Assembly: GCA_900544025.1 (NCBI GenBank)
Contig: UQTM01000119.1
Coordinates: 1 to 5,496 of the forward strand
Direction: 5' to 3'
Source of the DNA: an uncultured Odoribacter sp.
GTDB taxonomy: Bacteria; Bacteroidota; Bacteroidia; Bacteroidales; Marinifilaceae
DNA: 5,496 bases
Part shown: piece after piece, positions 1-5,044 of the stretch
Numbering within the stretch: the stretch's first letter is position 1
Layout of the letters: each line of letters opens with the position of its first letter
The notes under the pieces: generated by a model
The model's input: only the letters and a program-made list of their open reading frames with translations
Told to the model about the DNA's origin: nothing
Databases searched by the model: none
Program-made: the position numbers and the translations under genes

Positions 1-1200
1 CGCGAGGTGTTGTATGTGAAGTTTTGGCTGGGACTGTTCGACGAGCCGTATGTGAAACAACCGAAGCAGGCGGACGAGGTTGTGAATTGTGAGGCTCACC
101 GGGAAGTGTCGCTGCGTGCGGGACGGGAATCGATCGTGTTGCTGAAAAACGAAAACGGGTTGTTGCCTTTGTCGAAGTCAATCAAGAAGGTGGCGGTGAT
201 CGGGCCGTTGGCGGATAACCGTTCGGCGATGCTGTGCCGCTACGGGTCGCATAACCCGGAAGTGGTGACCGGACTGGCAGGCATTAAGAATTATCTGGGA
301 GAGAAAGCCACGGTGCTATATGCCAAAGGGTGTGCGGTGCGCGACCGGAATTTTCCCAAGAGCGACGTGATGTATTTCCCAATGACGGATAAGGAGCAGG
401 AGGAGATCGACGAGGCTGTGGAAATAGCGAAGCAGGCGGAAGTGGCGATTTTGTTCGTGGGCGACGACGGGCGTACGATCGGGGAATCGAGAAGCCGGGT
501 AAATCTGGATTTTTCCGGAAGGCAGAAAGAGCTGATCCGGGCGGTGCAGGCTACCGGAACTCCTGTTGTGCTGGTGATGTTTAACGGTCGTCCGGTGACG
601 ATGAATTGGGAGGCCGAGTATGTGCCTGCCATTGTAGAGGCATGGTATCCGGGTGCTTATGCCGGACAGGTGGTGGCCGAGGTGCTGTGGGGAGATTACA
701 ATCCCGGCGGTAAGCTGCCGGTGACTTTCCCGAAGTCGGTGGGACAGATCCCCTGGGCGTTCCCCTTTAAGCCGAATGCCAACGGAAAAGGATTCGCCAG
801 GGTGGACGGTTCGCTGTATCCTTTCGGGTTCGGGCTGAGTTATACGACTTTCGAAGTTTCGGATTTGAAGGTTTCGTCCGGGAAGATCAAGAAAGGAGAG
901 GTGCTGACGGTGAGCTGCCGGGTGAAAAATACCGGAGAGCGTGCCGGAGACGAGGTGGTGCAACTTTACCTGAACGATGAAGTTTCGTCGGTTTCGCGCT
1001 ATGTGCAGGAACTGTGCGGATTCGAGCGGGTGAGCCTGCAACCGGGAGAGGAAAAAACGGTGACGTTCCGGGTAGGGGAAAGGGCTTACGGCATGTACGA
1101 CGCGGATAACCGTTTTGTCGTCGAGCCGGGCAAGTTTACCCTGTCGGCCGGAAATTCTTCGGAAAATCTTCCATTGAAAGCGGAATTTTGGGTGGAATAG
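1..1200 (+). CDS. Glycoside hydrolase family 3 beta-glycosidase, C-terminal part (5' end outside window)
   Basis: This is the C-terminal 399 residues of a family 3 glycosidase, which releases sugars from the non-reducing end of beta-glucosides or beta-xylosides, usually in the periplasm in Bacteroidetes. The frame is open from base 1, so a GTG at 7 is not the true start. Visible parts in order: the end of the N-terminal barrel domain (LGLFDEPYV, residues 10-18); the alpha/beta C-terminal domain opening with RESIVLLKN (42-50) and VAVIGPLAD; GESRSR (161-166), where E162 is at the place of the general acid/base seen in many GH3 enzymes; the YPFGFGLSYT element (273-282); and a C-terminal fibronectin-III-like domain (about 290-390, with AGDEVVQLYL and QPGEEKTVTF). 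The nucleophile Asp lies upstream, outside the window. Substrate specificity cannot be read from this part. No frameshift or internal stop is seen. Confidence 0.95.
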   Translation, partial: REVLYVKFWLGLFDEPYVKQPKQADEVVNCEAHREVSLRAGRESIVLLKNENGLLPLSKSIKKVAVIGPLADNRSAMLCRYGSHNPEVVTGLAGIKNYLGEKATVLYAKGCAVRDRNFPKSDVMYFPMTDKEQEEIDEAVEIAKQAEVAILFVGDDGRTIGESRSRVNLDFSGRQKELIRAVQATGTPVVLVMFNGRPVTMNWEAEYVPAIVEAWYPGAYAGQVVAEVLWGDYNPGGKLPVTFPKSVGQIPWAFPFKPNANGKGFARVDGSLYPFGFGLSYTTFEVSDLKVSSGKIKKGEVLTVSCRVKNTGERAGDEVVQLYLNDEVSSVSRYVQELCGFERVSLQPGEEKTVTFRVGERAYGMYDADNRFVVEPGKFTLSAGNSSENLPLKAEFWVE

Positions 1201-1235
1201 GCTTTGCCGGATGCAAGCCGATTGTCTGAAAAGGA

Positions 1236-1254
1236 AGGCGGGAATTTTCCGCCT
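1236..1254 (+). other. Small GC-rich hairpin between the GH3 gene and the next gene
   Basis: AGGCGG pairs with CCGCCT, and a G-T plus an A-T pair extend this to an 8-bp stem with a 3-nt loop, 35 nt after the GH3 stop. An outer pairing of TGTCTG (1223-1228) with CGGACA (1258-1263) is also possible. No T-run follows, so this is at best a weak or Rho-assisted terminator or an mRNA 3'-end stabiliser. Read-through into the next gene is likely. Confidence 0.3.
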
Positions 1255-1288
1255 GCCCGGACAGTAAGTTTTGAGATAGGCGTTTAAA

Positions 1289-1732
1289 ATGAATAAGGTT
1301 ATGAAATGGATTTTATTTATATGTTGTTTGTTCGGAGCGGGAACGGTGGCGGCGCAGGAGTTTTTGGGCGAGACTGAAAGTGAGGTCAGGCGGTTTATCG
1401 GCGGAAAAGGGATCGAGGCTGTGGTGGCGGGCGATACGATCGGTTGCCGTTTTCAGGAAGAGGACGAACGGGGGCGCATTTTCGATGTGGCTTACGATTT
1501 TGTGATGAAGGACGGGCATTGCGATTCATACCGGAAGGTGGTCGCTTTGCATGAGTATTGGGTGGGTGTGGTGAAAGAGCTGGTGGATTTGAAGGAAGGC
1601 GAAGGCGAGGGGGAATCGTTCGATGTGGAGGGGGAAGAGCTATTCCCGGTGTACCGTTTTGAAGATTCGGTATTGAAGCTGGAAATCCGGGCGGGGAATT
1701 TGTATATGGTGTTTTGCCGGGCGAAGGGATAG
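1289..1732 (+). CDS. Small secreted protein of unknown function
   Basis: A 147-residue protein that I cannot assign to a named family. Residues 1-22 form a classic signal peptide: K3 and K6, then a hydrophobic core WILFICCLFGAG, then TVAA before Q23, so signal peptidase I probably cuts near residue 22. The two cysteines at 12-13 are not in a lipobox context, so it is not called a lipoprotein. The mature part is about 125 residues, acidic, with a Glu/Gly-rich stretch (EGEGEGE, about residue 104) and two more cysteines. The opening FLGETESEVRRFI followed by alternating beta-like stretches resembles small periplasmic proteins common in Bacteroidales, but this is an impression only. An in-frame ATG at 1301 would still leave a working signal peptide. 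It lies 88 nt after the GH3 gene on the same strand and may be read from the same transcript. No function is claimed. Confidence 0.8.
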   Translation: MNKVMKWILFICCLFGAGTVAAQEFLGETESEVRRFIGGKGIEAVVAGDTIGCRFQEEDERGRIFDVAYDFVMKDGHCDSYRKVVALHEYWVGVVKELVDLKEGEGEGESFDVEGEELFPVYRFEDSVLKLEIRAGNLYMVFCRAKG

Positions 1733-1768
1733 TGTGGCGTTTAGCCCGGTGAGTATTTTATAAATGAT

Positions 1769-1810
1769 GTCCCGGACACCGCTTTACTGGTGTCCGGGAC
1801 GTTTTTGTTT
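1769..1810 (+). terminator. Strong intrinsic terminator between convergent genes
   Basis: GTCCCGGACACC (1769-1780) and GGTGTCCGGGAC (1789-1800) form a perfect 12-bp stem with an 8-nt loop. TTTTTGTTTT follows at 1802-1811. It ends the transcript of the secreted-protein gene. The leftward MATE gene stops at 1810, so its transcript also enters the hairpin, but on that strand the sequence after the stem (ATCATTTAT) is only moderately T-rich. It may therefore act as a shared but asymmetric terminator. Confidence 0.93.
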
Positions 1811-3174
1811 TATCCGGAGGTTACCGGAATTGCAATCCCCTGTACCTGGAGCCTTTTTTGGGTATATCTCAGATACCAGATGCAGATCAGCAGGGAAACC
1901 ACCGTTGAAAGTGGCGGGGCGAATCCCATGATGAACAGCGAGGAACTGTCTATCCGGCTGAACAGGTACGACAGCGGTATCCGGAACAGGAAGGTCGCTA
2001 TCAGGCTATGGATCATCGGGAACAGGGAGTTGCCCTGCCCACTGAAATAGGAGTTGATGCAAAACACGAAGCTGACCAGTACGCAGTCGAGGCTGTATCC
2101 CCGCAGATAGTCCGCTGCCATGAATACCACCGTAGGGTCTTTGGTGAAAAACGCCGTCAGTGTTTCCGGGAGGAATTGCGAGTACAGGCAAAACGAGCCA
2201 CCGAAAATCAGGGCGAGCCCTATGCCCGAAACAAGGCATTTGTTCATCCGCTGTATCAGTCCCGCACCGTAATTCTGTGCCGTCATGGTAGCCACGGCCG
2301 ACGATATGGCCAGCGGGGGCAGCATGGCGAATACGATGATCTTTTCGACAACGCCTAAAGAGGCCGATGCGATGACGCCCATCTGGTTTACGATGATGGT
2401 GATGATTAGAAACGAAATGTTTACTAAGGCATCCTGTAACGCAATGGGCGCACCCAATACCAGCACCCGTTTGGATAGCGTGCCGTTCAGCCGGATGTCC
2501 CGCCGTGTGAATTCGAAATGAAAGCCCCGGCGATATAGAAATCCGAGTGCCGCAATAAAGCTGACCCCCTGTGCCAGTACGGTGGCGATTGCCGCCCCGG
2601 TAGCTCCGAAATGGAAATAGCCTACCAGGATGAAATCGAGGACGATGTTGATGATACAGGCCAGCGCAACGAAATAGAGCGGTGTTTTCGAGTCGCCCAG
2701 ACCGCGCAGGATACCACATACGACGTTATAACCCATAATGAACAGGATGCCTGCCGAGCAGACCAGAATATAACTTTTCGTGCTGGCCATTGCTTCTGCG
2801 GGGGTGTGCATCAGGGTGGCTATTTGGTCGTGAAAGAACACCATGATCAGCGTAAGGATCAGTCCGGTGATCGAGAACAGCCAGACGGACGAACCGATGA
2901 TAGAGGCCATCTGCCGGTCGTCTTTCGCTCCGGATGCAATGGCGATCAGCACGGTTGTCCCGGTGGTGATACCGAGGATGATCCCTGTAATGGTTTGCAT
3001 GACCTGACTGCCGATGGCTACGGCCGCAACGCTTGCCGAATCATCGTATTGCCCGACGACAAAGAGGTCGGCTCCTCCGTAGAGTGCCTGAAGTGCGTTT
3101 GCGATCAAGAAAGGGACTGCAAATTGCAGAAGTACCTTTGGAACACTGCCTTGTGTCAAGTTTAACTTTTTCAT
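1810..3174 (-). CDS. MATE-family multidrug/cation efflux transporter
   Basis: A complete 454-residue inner-membrane antiporter of the MATE (NorM/DinF-like) superfamily, which exports organic cations or other small molecules in exchange for Na+ or H+. The length is normal for the family. The sequence is nearly all hydrophobic helices, consistent with 12 membrane segments in two pseudo-repeats. Family features seen: the N-terminal helix with LYGGADLFVVGQ (31-42) carrying the conserved Asp36; GILRGLGDSKTP (154-165), the hallmark loop before helix 5; NIVLDFILV with Asp180; and AQNYGAG (299-305) in the second half. The start MKKLNLTQGS is the usual length before helix 1. It is the second gene of a leftward operon, 5 nt after the kinase-like gene, so the two are probably co-transcribed and perhaps translationally coupled. 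The substrate cannot be predicted from sequence. Confidence 0.95.
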   Translation of the reverse strand: MKKLNLTQGSVPKVLLQFAVPFLIANALQALYGGADLFVVGQYDDSASVAAVAIGSQVMQTITGIILGITTGTTVLIAIASGAKDDRQMASIIGSSVWLFSITGLILTLIMVFFHDQIATLMHTPAEAMASTKSYILVCSAGILFIMGYNVVCGILRGLGDSKTPLYFVALACIINIVLDFILVGYFHFGATGAAIATVLAQGVSFIAALGFLYRRGFHFEFTRRDIRLNGTLSKRVLVLGAPIALQDALVNISFLIITIIVNQMGVIASASLGVVEKIIVFAMLPPLAISSAVATMTAQNYGAGLIQRMNKCLVSGIGLALIFGGSFCLYSQFLPETLTAFFTKDPTVVFMAADYLRGYSLDCVLVSFVFCINSYFSGQGNSLFPMIHSLIATFLFRIPLSYLFSRIDSSSLFIMGFAPPLSTVVSLLICIWYLRYTQKRLQVQGIAIPVTSG

Positions 3175-3179
3175 TGTAC

Positions 3180-3764
3180 TTATTTTTGAATCTGTTTCAC
3201 TAAAACCGCGATGATATCCACCACCTTGCCGATTCCCACAGAGCTGTCGATGGTGAAGTTATAGCCGGAGGCATATCCCCATTTCCCGTGTGCATAATGG
3301 TCGTGGTAGGCCGCCCTGTTCTTATCGACCGTTGCGATGCGTTCCCTGGCCCTGGCTTCGGAACAATGCTCGCGCGACACGATGCGCCGGACCCGGCTTT
3401 CCAGCGGGGCGTGAATGAATAGGTGGATGCAGCCGGGGCAGTCGCGCAGCACATAGTCAGCACAACGACCTACAATCACGCATGGTCCTTGTGCGGCAAG
3501 GGTGCGTATGATCTCGCTTTGGGCGAAAAATACCCGGTCGGAAATGGGTATTCCCTGTCCCTGAAGGTATGATTTGTAACTTAACCCTCCGGGAACCCGG
3601 TCTTCCGATTGCTCGACCATTTCGGGTGACAGGCCGGATTGTACAGCCGACAGGCCGGCAACGTCTTTGTCATAAAACGGTATGCCGAATCTTTCTGCGA
3701 GCGCCTGTCCGATTTCGCGCCCGCCCGAACCGTATTCACGACTGATGGTAATGATTTTTTTCAT
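3180..3764 (-). CDS. Cytidylate kinase-like P-loop protein
   Basis: A 194-residue protein of the cytidylate-kinase-like family, found widely in Bacteroidetes and Firmicutes and distinct from the housekeeping CMP kinase (Cmk). It opens with ITISREYGSGGREIG (5-19). This is a P-loop variant in which the usual Gly-Lys-Ser/Thr is replaced by GGREIG, a form typical of the family as I know it. Other family marks are YDKDV (31-35), VIVGRCADYVL (96-106), an Arg-rich lid region (about 122-142, with RVRRIVSREHC), DKNRAAYHDHY (147-157) and W162GYASGYN before the C-terminal helix. Phosphotransfer to a nucleoside monophosphate is inferred from the fold; the real substrate is unknown. There is no Shine-Dalgarno site, only an A-rich stretch before the ATG, as is usual in Bacteroidetes. 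It is the first gene of an operon with the MATE exporter, and its leader contains the terminator-like hairpin at 3833-3886. Confidence 0.9.
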   Translation of the reverse strand: MKKIITISREYGSGGREIGQALAERFGIPFYDKDVAGLSAVQSGLSPEMVEQSEDRVPGGLSYKSYLQGQGIPISDRVFFAQSEIIRTLAAQGPCVIVGRCADYVLRDCPGCIHLFIHAPLESRVRRIVSREHCSEARARERIATVDKNRAAYHDHYAHGKWGYASGYNFTIDSSVGIGKVVDIIAVLVKQIQK

Positions 3765-3832
3765 AGCGTATCGTTTTTTTAATCATGAATATGTTTCAGT
3801 TTATCTGTTTTTATCCGTTTCCACGCGCACGT

Positions 3833-3886
3833 AAAAAAAGTGCCGGACAGACGGAATGATTTTCACCATTCATCTTATCCAGCACT
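3833..3886 (-). terminator. Terminator-shaped hairpin in the leader of the kinase-MATE operon (possible attenuator)
   Basis: Read on the minus strand, AGTGCTGGA (3886-3878) pairs with TCCGGCACT (3847-3839), giving 9 bp with one G-T pair. Inside it GATG/AATG pairs with CATT/CGTC across one bulged C, giving 8 more pairs with an 8-nt loop. Seven Ts follow immediately (3839-3833, the first one closing the stem). This is a good intrinsic terminator, but no minus-strand gene lies to its right within reach, and the kinase start codon is about 70 nt downstream. It therefore either attenuates that operon or stops stray antisense transcription coming from the SMR side. On the plus strand the stem is followed by mixed A/T without a clear T-run. 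No antiterminator partner or known riboswitch could be recognised. Confidence 0.6.
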
Positions 3887-3919
3887 ATAATTATTATTAT
3901 AATACCCTCCGATGAGGAA

Positions 3920-3950
3920 ATTATATGTCTGCCTTTATTTTGCGGTGCAA
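3920..3950 (-). promoter_or_regulatory. Possible promoter of the kinase-MATE operon, upstream of the leader hairpin
   Basis: On the minus strand, TTGCAC (3950-3945) and TATAAT (3925-3920) are separated by 19 nt. The words match sigma-70 consensus well. Bacteroidetes normally use TTTG/TTG and TAnnTTTG boxes about 19-21 nt apart, so the spacing fits but the -7 box only partly does. A start near 3913 would give a leader of about 150 nt that contains the whole hairpin. The region is AT-rich, so chance matches are likely. Confidence 0.3.
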
Positions 3951-4111
3951 GTTTGGGCATAGTTTTTCTAACTACCAAATTTTATTTAATTTTTTATTCA
4001 ATTTTTATTGTTTTTTTGAGGTGAGGCCGGCCTTGTCCGTTGGCTTGGCAAAAGATCATTTCATGGCTGTGTACGATGTATTTTTTTATCGGGTAAAAGT
4101 GTGGCGTATGA

Positions 4112-4141
4112 TTTCAGGTTTTTGATTTTTCCGTATTTTTA
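4112..4141 (+). promoter_or_regulatory. Possible Bacteroidetes-type promoter of the SMR gene
   Basis: TATTTTTA (4134-4141) matches the Bacteroidetes -7 box TAnnTTTG in all but the last base. TTTC at 4112-4115, 18 nt upstream, could serve as a poor -33 box. The predicted start would be about 15-20 nt before the ATG at 4165. This part of the spacer is T-rich, so the call is weak. Confidence 0.3.
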
Positions 4142-4164
4142 GGCGATCATTTATTTTATAGGTT

Positions 4165-4497
4165 ATGAAAAGTTATTTGTTTTTGTTCCTGGCTATTCTT
4201 TTTGAAACCGTTGCTACCTCGTTTATGAAGCAGAGCGAATAATTTACGAAATTAGTGCCTTCTGTCGTTACGATAGTAGGGTATATCGGTGCTTTTTATT
4301 GCCTTAGCCTTGTGCTGAAAACCATTCCGGTAGGTATTGCCTATGCAATTTGGTCGGGGGTGGGGATTATCCTTATTACGCTTATCGGGTTGGTGGTCTT
4401 TAAACAGCATTTGGATCTGGCGGCTTTTATCGGGCTCGGTTTTATTATTGCGGGTGTGATTATTATCAATGTGTTTTCTCATTCGGTTTCTTATTGA
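4165..4497 (+). pseudogene. SMR-family (EmrE/Qac-type) multidrug exporter with an in-frame stop at codon 26
   Basis: Read through one TAA (4240-4242), this frame encodes 110 residues, the same length as E. coli EmrE, with key residues at identical positions: Glu14 (the proton/drug-binding acid), Tyr40, Tyr60, Trp63 and the G65-V-G67 packing motif. Four helices are visible (about 4-21, 34-52, 58-79, 86-104). IPVGIAYAIWSGVG resembles the multidrug (Qac) branch more than the guanidine exporters, which tend to have WTGIG. The stop falls in the loop after helix 1, in SE*FTKL; Gln or Glu is a common residue there in relatives as I recall them, so a single CAA or GAA change would explain it. A restart at GTG 4255 would give an 80-residue protein lacking helix 1 and Glu14, which should be inactive. 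Base use is more AT-rich than the neighbours, which could reflect transfer. A sequencing error remains possible. Confidence 0.88.
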
Positions 4498-4519
4498 TTT
4501 TTATATATGTTATCGAGCG

Positions 4520-4560
4520 AAGGCCGCTCCTGCTGGAAATGCAGGAGCGGTTTTTGTTTT
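4520..4560 (+). terminator. Strong intrinsic terminator after the SMR gene
   Basis: CCGCTCCTGC (4524-4533) and GCAGGAGCGG (4541-4550) form a perfect 10-bp stem with a 7-nt loop. The stem can be extended by G-T and A-T pairs into the TTTTTGTTTT tail (4551-4560). It begins 22 nt after the SMR stop. The tail is identical in pattern to that of the terminator at 1769-1810. Confidence 0.93.
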
Positions 4561-4562
4561 AA

Positions 4563-4757
4563 GTCGGGCGGGTCGCGAAGCTGTTCCGGTCGTCTGGGAA
4601 TGTAAGAGAAAGCATATATGGGAACGGAGGGAGTAAAGAGGCGGAGCGAAAACCGTTCGGACGGGTGCGAGACGTCTATAAAAATTATGATTACCCGAAA
4701 AAGTCGGAATGGAAGGTTGCCGGCGATGGAACTTTTAAACGGGGCTATCGTTTATAA
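4563..4757 (+). pseudogene. Open frame without a start codon, possible remnant or small gene with a non-standard start
   Basis: The frame from 4563 (just after a TAA at 4560) to the TAA at 4755 has 64 codons with no ATG, GTG or TTG. Its second half has protein-like composition and GC-leaning third positions like the neighbours, including DVYKNYDYPKKSEW and GDGTFKRGYRL near the end. A competing frame with an ATG (4618-4764, 48 codons) has a much less protein-like product. Possible readings are the 3' end of a broken gene, a small protein whose start was lost by an indel, or chance. Together with its flanks (4561-4782) this is all I see in the 222-nt gap before the next gene; a -7-like TAACTTTT lies at 4762-4769, close to the next start. 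Confidence 0.25.
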
Positions 4758-4782
4758 AGGGTAACTTTTAAAATCAGAGTTT

Positions 4783-5037
4783 ATGAATAAGCATGAAGCA
4801 CATTCCGACCGCCTGGATGCGGAAGAGAGGCGGGAGTTGAAGGATTCGGATTTCGGGATTCCGGAATCGAGAGAGTTCCCTATGCCGGACGCGGCGCATG
4901 TACGGGCGGCGGAATCGTATTTCCGTTATGCCCCGGAAGATAAGAAAGGCGAGCTGGCGCGGCGTATTTTACAAAAGGCGAAAAAATTCGGGGTGCATGT
5001 AAGCAGTCCGGTTGTTCTGGAATGGGCTGAAAAGTAA
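4783..5037 (+). CDS. Small DUF6582-like protein
   Basis: An 84-residue soluble, highly charged protein with no signal peptide or membrane segment. Its core, LKDSDFGIPESREFPMPDAAHV (19-40), matches the pattern of DUF6582-type domains: Leu, Ser/Asp-Phe, then P-E-x-R-x-(F/Y)-P-(I/M)-x-D-x-x-H-(A/V)-R, followed by a helix of the 'fRYAPEDKKGELARRILQKAKKFG' type, split here over residues 47-69. Such domains occur both in phage-linked proteins and as free-standing small proteins; the biochemical role is unknown to me. The family assignment is from memory of the motif, not from a search. The ATG at 4783 is the only reasonable start and is preceded by an A/T-rich stretch without a Shine-Dalgarno site. 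The stop is 7 nt before the next start, so it is probably in an operon with the AI-2E-family transporter. Confidence 0.82.
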   Translation: MNKHEAHSDRLDAEERRELKDSDFGIPESREFPMPDAAHVRAAESYFRYAPEDKKGELARRILQKAKKFGVHVSSPVVLEWAEK

Positions 5038-5044
5038 AAGGGGT

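Larger units (their letters stand above)
3765..4164. other. AT-rich divergent intergenic region
   Basis: This 400-nt spacer separates the leftward kinase-MATE operon from the rightward SMR gene and carries the control regions of both. Left part: leader of the kinase gene with the hairpin at 3833-3886. Middle: an A/T near-palindrome (TATAAT-TATT-ATTATA, about 3886-3903), then long T-rich tracts (about 3963-4017) that may bend DNA or raise promoter activity. Around 4024-4033 sits an isolated GC palindrome, AGGCCGGCCT. Right part: a -7-like word before the SMR start. A 66-codon plus-strand frame at 3925-4125 is rich in Phe only because of the T tracts and is not called. I see no RNA gene. Confidence 0.6.

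Noticed and set aside
316..1041. Minus-strand frame of 241 codons inside the GH3 gene.
   Set aside because: His/Arg/Pro-rich antisense shadow of a clearly identified GH3 domain.
2006..2719. Minus-strand frame of 237 codons overlapping the MATE gene in another frame.
   Set aside because: Low-quality composition (His/Arg/Gly-rich) and fully within the intact MATE coding sequence.
2611..3165. Plus-strand frame of 184 codons antisense to the MATE gene.
   Set aside because: Asp/Gly/Cys-rich antisense shadow with no recognisable domain.
3841..3886. The leader hairpin contains GGTGAAAATC and CTGTCC words reminiscent of cobalamin riboswitches.
   Set aside because: The conserved AAGGGAA core, the B12 box and the multi-helix layout are missing, and the words are explained by the terminator stem itself.
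3925..4125. Plus-strand frame of 66 codons in the divergent spacer.
   Set aside because: Phe-rich product generated by poly-T tracts, no domain, no codon bias like the neighbours, and it overlaps the probable control region.
3900..4164. Guanidine riboswitch (ykkC or mini-ykkC types) expected upstream of some SMR genes.
   Set aside because: No paired ACGR-loop hairpins or ykkC core could be found, and the SMR product looks Qac-type rather than guanidine-exporter type.
4618..4764. 48-codon plus-strand ORF with an ATG.
   Set aside because: The product has no protein-like features; the alternative frame over the same bases looks more like coding sequence, though it lacks a start.
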